Part shown: positions 30,424 to 38,599 of the stretch, in pieces
How positions within the stretch are numbered: the first letter of the stretch is position 1
How the letters are laid out: each line of letters opens with the position of its first letter
DNA from: JAEUMY01 sp031394355
GTDB lineage: Bacteria; Pseudomonadota; Gammaproteobacteria; Burkholderiales; Usitatibacteraceae
DNA: 64,000 nt
Reading direction: 5' to 3'
Assembly: GCA_031394355.1 (NCBI GenBank)
Contig: JANNSU010000066.1
Location: 62,001 to 126,000, forward strand
Made by a program: the position numbers and the translations under genes
Notes under the pieces: model-generated
What the model was told of the DNA's origin: nothing
Databases searched by the model: none
The model's input: the letters and a program-made list of their open reading frames with translations, nothing else

Positions 30424-31821
30424 ATGACGGCTATGCCTTCAAATCTATCCATCATCATCATGGCCGCCGGTCTCGGCAAGCGCATGCATTCCGATCTCCC
30501 CAAGGTCCTGCATCGCCTTGCCGGCGAAACCCTCATTGGCCATGTACTCAAGGCGGCGCGTCACCTCGATCCATCCCAGATCGTCGTCGTCGTCGGGCAT
30601 GGCGCGGATCAGGTTCAGTCAGCCTGTGAAGGAAGCGACATCACGTTCGCACTGCAGATGCCGCAACACGGCACAGGACATGCTGTCATGCAGGCTCTGC
30701 CGCAGATCAAGACTGCAGCAGACGGCGTGGTCCTGGTGCTCAATGGAGATGTGCCGCTGGTGAACGCCAATGCACTCCAGGCTGTGGTCGCTTCCGCCGA
30801 GGAAGGTACGCTTACACTTCTCACGCACGAGATGGATGATGCCGGAAGCTATGGCCGTATCGTTCGGGATGTCACCGCGAATATTCGCAGAATCGTGGAG
30901 TTCAAGGATGCCAGCGCGGAAGAGAAGAATATCCGTGAGTGGTACACCGGCACGATGGCCGTGCCCTACAGGCACCTTGCAGGCTGGCTCACGCGTCTGA
31001 CCAACCAGAATGTGCAGCGCGAGTACTACCTGACGGATCTGGTTGCGCTCGCCCACACAGATGGTGTCCCGGTCTCTGCCATCCATGCAGACAACGCATG
31101 GGAAGTGCAAGGCATCAACAGTCGTGTCGATCAGGCTGCACTGGAACGTGCATTGCAGACGTATCGTGCGCAACAGTTGCTCGAAGCCGGCGCAACGCTC
31201 ATGGATCCTGCGCGAGTCGACATTCGCGGAACGATCAAGGTCGGCAAAGACGTGACGATCGACATCAACTGCGTTTTTGAAGGCAGCGTAACGCTGGGCA
31301 ATGGAGTGCGCATCGGCCCCAACTGTGTCATCCGCAATGCGACCATTCGCGAGGGTGCCCAAGTCGAGGCACATTGCCACATCGATGGTGCTGACGTCGG
31401 CGCGCAATCGCGGGTAGGTCCCTACGCGAGACTCAGGCCGGGCACGCAACTGGCCAGCGAGGTGCATATTGGCAACTTCGTGGAGGTCAAGGCTTCTGAT
31501 ATCGGGCCAGGATCCAAAGCCAATCACCTCAGCTATCTGGGTGATGCCAGCATCGGGCGCGATGTGAACATCGGCGCCGGTACCATCACCTGCAATTTCG
31601 ATGGCGCCAACAAACACCGAACCGTGATCGAAGACAATGTTCATATTGGCTCGGATGTCCAGTTGGTCGCGCCCGTCACGATTCGAAATGGGGCCACCGT
31701 GGCAGCGGGCACTACAGTCTGGAAGGATGCCCCTGCAGGTGCGTTGACGCTAAACCCGAAGCAGCAAACTGAAAAGACGGACTGGATTCGTCCCATCAAG
31801 AAAAAGAAGGACGCCACATGA
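30424..31821 (+). CDS. glmU: Bifunctional UDP-GlcNAc pyrophosphorylase / glucosamine-1-phosphate acetyltransferase
   Basis: Makes UDP-GlcNAc for peptidoglycan and LPS. The 465-residue product has the uridyltransferase domain (AAGLGKRMHSDLPKVLHRLAG near residues 13-33; LNGDVPLV) and a left-handed beta-helix acetyltransferase domain from about 265 (repeats such as IRNATIREGAQVEAHCHIDGADVG, and the catalytic His in EVHIGNFVEVK). Possible starts are ATG 30424 and ATG 30433; neither has a strong ribosome-binding site. A palindrome copy at 30877-30888 is read A-N-I-R in a variable loop. Its stop overlaps the next start (ATGA). Confidence 0.96.
   Translation: MTAMPSNLSIIIMAAGLGKRMHSDLPKVLHRLAGETLIGHVLKAARHLDPSQIVVVVGHGADQVQSACEGSDITFALQMPQHGTGHAVMQALPQIKTAADGVVLVLNGDVPLVNANALQAVVASAEEGTLTLLTHEMDDAGSYGRIVRDVTANIRRIVEFKDASAEEKNIREWYTGTMAVPYRHLAGWLTRLTNQNVQREYYLTDLVALAHTDGVPVSAIHADNAWEVQGINSRVDQAALERALQTYRAQQLLEAGATLMDPARVDIRGTIKVGKDVTIDINCVFEGSVTLGNGVRIGPNCVIRNATIREGAQVEAHCHIDGADVGAQSRVGPYARLRPGTQLASEVHIGNFVEVKASDIGPGSKANHLSYLGDASIGRDVNIGAGTITCNFDGANKHRTVIEDNVHIGSDVQLVAPVTIRNGATVAAGTTVWKDAPAGALTLNPKQQTEKTDWIRPIKKKKDAT
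30877..30888. repeat. Iterated palindrome, copy 6 (12-mer core)
   Basis: GCGAATATTCGC inside glmU, read as A-N-I-R, flanked by C and A. Confidence 0.95.
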
Positions 31822-32909
31822 GGTTTCTTCTTCGTCTGGCCATCCTGTTTGTCGCCCTCGCCGCCGCTGGCGTCTGGATGATCTCCAGCGGCACCATTCC
31901 CGGTGGCGGCATTCTGCAAGGCCTGGGACTCGCCGCACTCATCTTCGTCGGCATCATCGTGCTTGGCATCGCCTGGTTCGGATTCAAGATTTTTCGCATC
32001 GTCAAAGGTGCGATGGCTGACAGTGGTGGCGGGATGGCTGCGCGCATCAGACTCATCGAGACCGAAGAAGAAGGCGCTCATGCCAATGACAGTGCGGCGA
32101 TGGTGTCCCACTTCGAGGCACTCGGATTTCAGCGGGCCGGTCACTTCCGCGTGGATGCGCTGCAGGGTCTGATTCTGGATGCGCTTGTCAAGCCCGAGGA
32201 AGAGCTCGCTGCGGCCATCTACGACCATCCGAATTTCAATGTCTTCTACGATGTAACGGCGATGGACATGGGAGGCCATGGCTTCACCATCACAACCAGC
32301 CCGCTTTCGCATCCAGACAATGTGCCGCCCGGCCATCACATGATCATTGCCCCTGGGCTCGCAGTGCAGGATGCAGTGAAGCGTATGCGCACCGAGCGCC
32401 CTGAAGGCAACTGGCAGACGTTGGAGCGCGAGAATATCGTGTTGGCGATCGAGGATGCGTATGCACGCAGCATGGACTTCCAGATCCGGCGCGGGACCGT
32501 CTCGGCAGCCTATGTTCGTCAGATTGCAGCGGTCACCAATCCAAAGGGACAGCTGACAGATGCACTCATCGAGCAAACGATCACGCAGCACGCCGCAAAC
32601 CTGAAAGGGCTCATCCAGGAGGCCTGCATTGCAAACTTCCTGAAGGAGAGCGGCATGCAGGCTGCAGAGTGGGAGCGCACCCGCGATCAGGTCATCGTGA
32701 TTCACGATCGCATGGAAACCACCGAGATCAAGGACATCATCGCTCCTTACATGCCGGACGGGCAGGAGGCGAAGATGCCCCGCGAGCCGTTGCCGCCGCA
32801 GGAAATGTTCCTCAAGTACCTCGAAAAATATCGTCTGCTAGCCAAGTTCAAGTATCTCGGCTCAGTGGATTCGCCTGTCGCCGCGCGTCTCTTCCGCGCG
32901 CCCGACTGA
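31818..32909 (+). CDS. Unidentified two-helix membrane protein between glmU and glmS
   Basis: The 363-residue product has two N-terminal hydrophobic segments (about 4-24 and 33-58), then a soluble mixed helix/strand domain. Visible blocks are HFEALGFQRAGHFRVDALQGL, FYDVTAMDMGGHGFTITTSPLSHPDNVPPGHHMIIAPG and a helical C-terminal third. I recognise no family and no catalytic motif. The start overlaps the glmU stop (ATGA, 31818-31821) and glmS follows after 74 bases, so it is co-expressed with amino-sugar synthesis genes. A role at the membrane linked to cell-wall precursors is inference from position only. Confidence 0.75.
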   Translation: MRFLLRLAILFVALAAAGVWMISSGTIPGGGILQGLGLAALIFVGIIVLGIAWFGFKIFRIVKGAMADSGGGMAARIRLIETEEEGAHANDSAAMVSHFEALGFQRAGHFRVDALQGLILDALVKPEEELAAAIYDHPNFNVFYDVTAMDMGGHGFTITTSPLSHPDNVPPGHHMIIAPGLAVQDAVKRMRTERPEGNWQTLERENIVLAIEDAYARSMDFQIRRGTVSAAYVRQIAAVTNPKGQLTDALIEQTITQHAANLKGLIQEACIANFLKESGMQAAEWERTRDQVIVIHDRMETTEIKDIIAPYMPDGQEAKMPREPLPPQEMFLKYLEKYRLLAKFKYLGSVDSPVAARLFRAPD

Positions 32910-32917
32910 GCGCTCCA

Positions 32918-32945
32918 CCCCAGCCCTACCCCCCAGCCCTACCCC
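32918..32945. repeat. Short tandem repeat before glmS
   Basis: Two adjacent copies of a 13-base unit (CCCAGCCCTACCC) lie between the unknown gene and glmS. This is a simple slippage-type repeat that slightly lengthens the intergenic spacer. Confidence 0.7.
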
Positions 32946-32983
32946 CGCAACCATCAAGACTCATCCAAGGAAAAACAAACACC

Positions 32984-34810
32984 ATGTGTGGCATCGTCGG
33001 CGCGATCGCGGCGCGCAATGTTGTCCCCCTCATTACCGAAGGTCTGAAGCGCCTGGAATATCGGGGCTATGACTCCGCCGGCGTTGCCGTGGTCGGCGCG
33101 ACCATTCGCAGGGTCCGGCGCGTGGGCCGTGTGGTCGAGATGGAGTCCGCCATCACCGCCGAGAAGCTGACAGGCGTGCTGGGCATCGGCCATACTCGCT
33201 GGGCCACTCACGGCGGCGTTACAGAGCCCAATGCGCATCCGCATGTCTCCAAGGATGAAATCGCCGTTGTTCACAACGGCATCATCGAGAACCATGAGGC
33301 GCAACGGGAGCGGCTAAAGGCAGCGGGCTATGTGTTCGAGTCCCAGACAGACACCGAGGTAATCGCCCACCTCATTCATCTCCACCTGCGCCAGACCGGC
33401 GATCTCTTTCTGGCCACCCAGCGCGCCGCGCGTGAGCTGGAAGGCGCGTATGCCATTGCGGTGGTTGCGCTGTCCTCGCCAGGCATCATGACTGGCGCGC
33501 GCATGGGCTGCCCGCTTCTGGTCGGGCGTGGAGAGGGTGAGAACTTCATTGCCTCGGACATGTCAGCCATCATCAGCGCCACCAACCGCGTCGTGTACCT
33601 GGAGGATGGCGATGTGGTCGCCGTCGCGCGGGAGGGTGTGCGTGTGGTCGATCGAACCGGCAAACCGGTTGAGCGCATTGAGCATGTCTCCAGCCTGAGT
33701 GCTGCCGCCACCGATCTGGGGCCGTACCAGCACTACATGCAGAAGGAAATTCACGAGCAGCCGCGCGCCATTGCCGACACGCTGGAGGCCGTGATTGATG
33801 GCGGCATGGACGCAGCGCTCTTCGGCCGCGATGCTCCGCGAATATTCGCTGAAGTCGATGCGGTACTCATCCTTGCCTCAGGCACCAGCAGCTATGCCGG
33901 CATGGTCGCCCGCCAGTGGATCGAGACCTTTGCGGGTGTGCCCTGCACCGTCGAGCTGGGGCATGAGTACCGCTACCGAGAATCCATTGCCAACCCTCGT
34001 CAACTTGTCGTCACCATTTCCCAGTCTGGCGAAACGCTGGACACCATGGAAGCGCTGAAGCGTGCGAAGGAGCTGGGCCATACGCATACGCTCTCCATTT
34101 GCAATGTGCAGGAAAGTGCCATTCCGCGGGCATCGTCGCTGGTGTACTACACCCGGGCCGGTCAGGAGATCGGAGTCGCCTCCACCAAAGCCTTCACCAC
34201 CCAGCTCGTGTCACTTTTCACCTTGGCCATGGCGCTCGCCAAGGCCCGGGGCCGACTCACCGCGCATGCAGAAGCCGACGCGGTGGAACAACTTCGTTTC
34301 TTGCCTGGCAGCGTGCAGCATGCACTCAATCTGGAGCCACAGATCCAGGCCTGGGCCGAACGCTTTGCAGAGAAAGAAAACGCACTCTTTCTGGGACGCG
34401 GTATCCACTACCCCATCGCGCTGGAAGGGGCATTGAAGCTGAAGGAAATTTCCTACATCCATGCAGAAGCCTATCCGGCGGGTGAGCTGAAACATGGCCC
34501 GCTGGCACTCGTCGACAGCAACATGCCCGTGGTGGTCATCGCACCCAACGACACGCTGCTGGAGAAGGTGAAGTCCAACATGCAGGAAGTCCGTGCCCGC
34601 GGTGGCGAGCTCTATGTCTTCACCGATCTAGACAGCCACTTCACCGAAAGTGAAGGTGTACATGTCATCCGCACGCCACGCCATGCCGGTGTGCTGTCGC
34701 CCGTGGTGCATGCCATCCCGGTGCAACTCCTGGCGTATCACACGGCCCTGAAGCGCGGGACCGATGTAGACAAACCGCGCAATCTGGCAAAGAGCGTGAC
34801 GGTCGAATAG
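32984..34810 (+). CDS. glmS: Glutamine-fructose-6-phosphate aminotransferase (isomerizing)
   Basis: First step of amino-sugar synthesis. The 608-residue product starts MCGIVGAIAARNV, leaving Cys2 as the N-terminal glutaminase nucleophile; the glutaminase domain runs to about 240 and contains GHTRWATHGG. Two SIS domains follow (LASGTSSYAGMVARQW, SQSGETLDTMEALK, STKAFTTQL) and the conserved C-terminal NLAKSVTVE. A much longer upstream frame overlapping the previous gene is an artefact. The palindrome at 33838-33849 is read R-I-F-A just before the first SIS domain. Confidence 0.97.
   Translation: MCGIVGAIAARNVVPLITEGLKRLEYRGYDSAGVAVVGATIRRVRRVGRVVEMESAITAEKLTGVLGIGHTRWATHGGVTEPNAHPHVSKDEIAVVHNGIIENHEAQRERLKAAGYVFESQTDTEVIAHLIHLHLRQTGDLFLATQRAARELEGAYAIAVVALSSPGIMTGARMGCPLLVGRGEGENFIASDMSAIISATNRVVYLEDGDVVAVAREGVRVVDRTGKPVERIEHVSSLSAAATDLGPYQHYMQKEIHEQPRAIADTLEAVIDGGMDAALFGRDAPRIFAEVDAVLILASGTSSYAGMVARQWIETFAGVPCTVELGHEYRYRESIANPRQLVVTISQSGETLDTMEALKRAKELGHTHTLSICNVQESAIPRASSLVYYTRAGQEIGVASTKAFTTQLVSLFTLAMALAKARGRLTAHAEADAVEQLRFLPGSVQHALNLEPQIQAWAERFAEKENALFLGRGIHYPIALEGALKLKEISYIHAEAYPAGELKHGPLALVDSNMPVVVIAPNDTLLEKVKSNMQEVRARGGELYVFTDLDSHFTESEGVHVIRTPRHAGVLSPVVHAIPVQLLAYHTALKRGTDVDKPRNLAKSVTVE
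33838..33849. repeat. Iterated palindrome, copy 7 (12-mer core)
   Basis: GCGAATATTCGC inside glmS, giving R-I-F-A with codons CGA-ATA-TTC. Confidence 0.95.
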
Positions 34811-34993
34811 ACCACGTTATGGTGTGCTGCCAGTACAAGACCTGCTCCTCCGCTTCGGCAGCTCCGCAGTCGTGAAGGCAGCGCCATGCCGCGATCTACT
34901 CTGGTCTATACGGCATTCCTGCTTTCGGTCTGACTTGCGCATTGCGACTATTCGCGTGAGACTCGCGGCAGCGTTTCCCACAGAGCCCGCCCA

Positions 34994-36118
34994 ATGAAAA
35001 TCCGTGCTGCCGTCCTCCACGCAATCGGAGCCGACCTCCCGTATGCCACATCCCGTCCCTTGCGCATCGAGGAGCTCGAGCTTGCCCCACCAGGTCGTGA
35101 CGAAGTGCTGGTGAAACTGGCGGCGGCGGGACTATGCCACTCCGATCTGTCGGTCATCAATGGCGACCGCCCGCGGCCCACACCGATGGCGATGGGTCAC
35201 GAGGCGGCAGGCGTTGTCGTCGAGTGTGGTGAAGGTGTCAGCGATCTCGTGGCGGGCGACCATGTCGTCATGGTGTTCGTGCCGAGTTGCGGCCACTGCC
35301 TGCCGTGCATGGAAGGACGGCCCGCATTGTGTGAACCCGGTGCTGCGGCCAACACCAAGGGTGAGTTGTTGAGCGGCTTCAAGCGCCTCTTCAATGCGGG
35401 GTCGCCCGTGCATCACCACATGGGTGTCTCCGCGTTCGCTGATCACTGCGTGGTATCACGCCGCTCGCTGGTGAAAGTGGATCGCGATGTGTCGCTGGAG
35501 CATGCGGCGCTATTTGGCTGTGCGGTGCTCACGGGGGTTGGCGCGATCGTCAACACGGCGGAGCTGAAGGCGGGTGCAACCGCAGCGGTCATCGGTCTCG
35601 GTGGTGTCGGGCTCGCGTCCATCCTGGGCGCTGTAGCGGCGGGTGCTTCGGAGATCATTGCCATAGACCTGGCCGAAGACAAGCTCGCCATGGCAAAGGC
35701 GCTGGGTGCCACAGCGGTCGTGAATGCTGCGGATGCAGACGCCACCGACAAGGTGAAGGCGCTGACACACGGTGGCGTGCACTACGCGTTCGAATTTGCC
35801 GGATCGGTAAAGGCGCTGGAACTGGCCTATCGCATCACGCGCCGCGGCGGCATGACGGTCACCGCAGGTTTGCCCAATCCCGCTCATGTATTCAACCTGC
35901 CCGCCACACATCTCGTGGCCGAGGAGCGCACGCTGAAGGGCAGCTATATCGGCACGTGTGTGCCGGCACGCGATGTGCCGCGCTACATGGCGCTCTTCAA
36001 GCAAGGACGGCTGCCGGTTGATCGGCTGTTGACGGGTCGCATCACGTTGGACGACATCAATCACGGCTTCGATCTGTTGGGAGAGGGCAAGGCCATTCGC
36101 CAGGTCGTCGTGTTCTGA
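34994..36118 (+). CDS. Zinc-dependent alcohol dehydrogenase
   Basis: A 374-residue medium-chain dehydrogenase. Catalytic-zinc ligands are Cys48 (GLCHSD), His69 (GHEAAG) and Cys176 (FGCAVLTG). The structural zinc loop is intact with Cys99, Cys102, Cys105 and Cys113. The nucleotide motif GLGGVG is at 201-206. The long loop and NTAELKAGATAAVIGLGG match the class III-like group of NAD-dependent alcohol or formaldehyde dehydrogenases; the substrate cannot be read from sequence. It is separated from glmS by 183 bases, which contain a near-match to the palindrome (GCGACTATTCGC, 34944-34955). Confidence 0.88.
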   Translation: MKIRAAVLHAIGADLPYATSRPLRIEELELAPPGRDEVLVKLAAAGLCHSDLSVINGDRPRPTPMAMGHEAAGVVVECGEGVSDLVAGDHVVMVFVPSCGHCLPCMEGRPALCEPGAAANTKGELLSGFKRLFNAGSPVHHHMGVSAFADHCVVSRRSLVKVDRDVSLEHAALFGCAVLTGVGAIVNTAELKAGATAAVIGLGGVGLASILGAVAAGASEIIAIDLAEDKLAMAKALGATAVVNAADADATDKVKALTHGGVHYAFEFAGSVKALELAYRITRRGGMTVTAGLPNPAHVFNLPATHLVAEERTLKGSYIGTCVPARDVPRYMALFKQGRLPVDRLLTGRITLDDINHGFDLLGEGKAIRQVVVF

Positions 36119-36265
36119 CCGTGACCAACGGACAGCGGCGCTTGCGGTTGCCGCTATTCCAGTGCAGCATAAAGCGTGATCGTGACAAGACCGCAGGCAG
36201 CACGCTCAAGACTGTGGCGCGCCGAGCGCGCAAACCATCCAATGCCGTACTGAGGAGAGAGACCG

Positions 36266-37276
36266 ATGAACCGCACACGTGTTGTATTGATGGCCGCCAT
36301 GGTGCTGGCCATTGCTGCTTGCGCCACGCAAGAGCAGGCAAGCAAACCCTCGAAGCCCGCTGAATCCCGGCTGTCGCAGTTACCGCCCGTGGTCAGCCCA
36401 GAGGCCAATCCCACCACGCCGGACAAAGTGGCGTTGGGCGCCAAGCTGTGGATCGACAAGCGCCTGTCCGGCACCGGCAACATGGCGTGCACCACCTGCC
36501 ATGTGCGGCCGAAGGGCTGGACCGATGGCGAGACACTCTCACGCAAAGACAATGGCGATCTGAATACGCGTCACTCGCCAACAATGTACAACGTAGGCTA
36601 CTCGCCCAACTTCTATTGGGATGGTCGCGCTGCCACGTTGGAGGGTCAGGTGCTCGCCGCTTGGCGCTTGCAGATCTACGGTGATCCACCCAAGGTCGCA
36701 GAGAAGCTCGCTGCCATCCCCGCCTATGCTGCGGAATTCCAGAAAGTCTTTGGTGGCCCGCCCACGCCAGACACGATCTCGAAGGCGCTGGCTGCGTATC
36801 TGCGCGCAAAAGTAAGCGGCGACTCGCCATGGGATCGTCACGAGAAGGGCCAGAAAGGTGTGGTGTCCGCCGATGCCGAAGCGGGCTTCCTGCTCTTCAT
36901 GGGCAAGGGCCGCTGCGCCATCTGCCACACGCCGCCGGTGTACTCGACCTTCGACTTCTACAACATCGGTCTTGAAGCGGGCAAGGCCAAGCCGGACATC
37001 GGCCGCAACAATGTCACCAAGAAGCCGGAAGACATGAGTGCGTTCAAGACCCCCACGCTGCGCTCGGTCGCCATCTCTGGGCCATACTTCCACGACGGCA
37101 GCAGGAAGACGCTGGAGGAAGCGGTGCGCTACATGGCAAGCGGCGGCGGCAATGACCCCAACAAGTCCGCGCAGATCATCGATACCAAGTTGACGGATCA
37201 GGAGATCAAGCAGATCGTGGCCTTCCTGACGGCGCTCACCAGCGACGAGCCGTATACCGCGCCGGCATTGCCCTGA
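36266..37276 (+). CDS. Dihaem cytochrome c peroxidase-type lipoprotein (CCP/MauG family)
   Basis: The 336-residue product has a lipobox (LAIAAC, lipidated Cys19) and two haem-binding CxxCH motifs (Cys75-His79 and Cys217-His221), spaced as in the bacterial dihaem peroxidase/MauG family. RHSPTMYNVGYSPNFYWDGRAATLEGQ and KTPTLRSVAISGPYFHDGSRKTLEEAV are typical family blocks. It would act at the periplasmic face, reducing peroxide or oxidising a partner. A strong GAGGAGAGA ribosome-binding site precedes ATG 36266. It sits between the alcohol dehydrogenase and the CoA transferase with no clear operon partner. Confidence 0.9.
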   Translation: MNRTRVVLMAAMVLAIAACATQEQASKPSKPAESRLSQLPPVVSPEANPTTPDKVALGAKLWIDKRLSGTGNMACTTCHVRPKGWTDGETLSRKDNGDLNTRHSPTMYNVGYSPNFYWDGRAATLEGQVLAAWRLQIYGDPPKVAEKLAAIPAYAAEFQKVFGGPPTPDTISKALAAYLRAKVSGDSPWDRHEKGQKGVVSADAEAGFLLFMGKGRCAICHTPPVYSTFDFYNIGLEAGKAKPDIGRNNVTKKPEDMSAFKTPTLRSVAISGPYFHDGSRKTLEEAVRYMASGGGNDPNKSAQIIDTKLTDQEIKQIVAFLTALTSDEPYTAPALP

Positions 37277-37294
37277 ACAATCGGTGGATCCTCT

Positions 37295-37322
37295 GCGGCG
37301 CACCGGGAAACCAGTGCGCCGC
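37295..37322 (+). terminator. Possible terminator after the peroxidase gene
   Basis: A perfect 8-bp inverted repeat (GCGGCGCA / TGCGCCGC) with a 12-base loop, 18 bases after the stop, followed by a short T-containing stretch. Moderate support only. Confidence 0.45.
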
Positions 37323-37378
37323 GTTCGTTTCATGCCGCTGAACACCGCCTGGTCGGCATTACATGGAAAGTTGACTGC

Positions 37379-38575
37379 ATGGAACCCACTCAGCCCCTCG
37401 CCAATCTCAAGGTCATTGAGCTCGGCACGCTCATCGCCGGCCCTTATTGCGCGCGCCTCCTGGCCGAGTTCGGTGCCGACGTGATCAAGATCGAATCGCC
37501 GGGAGAAGGCGATCCGTTGCGCAAGTGGCGAATCCTGCACGAGGGCAACTCCCTCTGGTGGTATGCCCAGGCGCGCAACAAGAAGTCTGTCGCCATCAAC
37601 TTGCGCGAACCGGAAGGCCAGGCCATCGTGAAAAAGCTCATCAGCGAGGCCGACATCGTCGTCGAGAATTTCCGCCCTGGCACGATGGAGAAGTGGGGAA
37701 TGGCATACGAGGCGCTTGCAGCCGACAACCCGAAGCTCATCATGGTTCGCCTGTCGGGCTTCGGCCAGACCGGGCCCTACAAAGATCGTACCGGCTTTGG
37801 TGCCATCGGCGAATCCATGGGGGGCATGCGCTACATCACCGGCTATCCCGACCGCGCGCCTGTACGGGTCGGCATCAGCATCGGCGATTCACTCGCCGCG
37901 ATGTTTGGCGTCATCGGCGCGCTCACTGCGCTGCATCACCGCAGCAGCACCGGCAAGGGTCAGGTTGTCGATGTCGCGTTGTATGAGGCCGTGTTCGCCA
38001 TGATGGAGTCCATGCTGCCGGAGTTCGGCATGACGGGCCTCGTGCGAGAACGCACCGGCGCGTCGCTACCCGGCATCGTCCCATCCAACACCTATCTTTG
38101 CAGCGACGGCAAGTACGTCGTCATCGGCGCGAATGGCGATGCCATCTTCAAGCGCATGATGAACGCCATCGGTCGCGCTGATCTCGCTGATGATGCGTCG
38201 CTGGCAGATAACGCGGGCCGGGTAAAGCGAACGGAGGAACTGGATCGCGTCATTGGCGACTGGACAGCACAGCACACGCTGGACGAGGTGCTTGCGGTGC
38301 TGGAGCCAGCACAGGTGCCATCGGGAAAAATATTCTCCATCGAGGACATCGTGGCGGACCTGCAGTTTCAGGCGCGCAGCATGATCGAGACGCACCGCTT
38401 GGCGGATGACATGGACATCCTGCTGCCCGGCATCGTGCCCAAACTTTCCGATACGCCGGGCGCCACGCGCTGGGTGGGGCCAAAGTTGGGTGAACATACG
38501 GACCGTGTTTTGGAAGGGCTGGGATATGACGATGCGGCGCGGTCGGTACTGCGGGCTGCGGGTGTCATCGGTTGA
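37379..38575 (+). CDS. CaiB/BaiF-type family III CoA transferase
   Basis: The 398-residue product moves CoA between organic acids. Family features are PLANLKVIELGTLIAGPYCARLLAEFGADVIKIESPGEGD at the N-terminus, the catalytic-type Asp in NFRPGTMEKWG to LIMVRLSGFGQTGPY, and the conserved length near 400. Acyl substrate unknown. It converges with ppc; only 24 bases separate the stops and they contain palindrome copy 8. Confidence 0.92.
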   Translation: MEPTQPLANLKVIELGTLIAGPYCARLLAEFGADVIKIESPGEGDPLRKWRILHEGNSLWWYAQARNKKSVAINLREPEGQAIVKKLISEADIVVENFRPGTMEKWGMAYEALAADNPKLIMVRLSGFGQTGPYKDRTGFGAIGESMGGMRYITGYPDRAPVRVGISIGDSLAAMFGVIGALTALHHRSSTGKGQVVDVALYEAVFAMMESMLPEFGMTGLVRERTGASLPGIVPSNTYLCSDGKYVVIGANGDAIFKRMMNAIGRADLADDASLADNAGRVKRTEELDRVIGDWTAQHTLDEVLAVLEPAQVPSGKIFSIEDIVADLQFQARSMIETHRLADDMDILLPGIVPKLSDTPGATRWVGPKLGEHTDRVLEGLGYDDAARSVLRAAGVIG

Positions 38576-38584
38576 CGGGCTGCG

Positions 38585-38598
38585 TGCGAATATTCGCA
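38585..38598. repeat. Iterated palindrome, copy 8 (full 14-mer)
   Basis: TGCGAATATTCGCA fills most of the 24-base gap between the converging CoA-transferase (stop 38575) and ppc (stop 38600) genes. Confidence 0.95.
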
Positions 38599-38599
38599 C

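Noticed and set aside
36539..37540. A 333-codon minus-strand frame antisense to the dihaem peroxidase
   Set aside because: The peroxidase frame has two haem motifs and a lipobox; the antisense frame has none.
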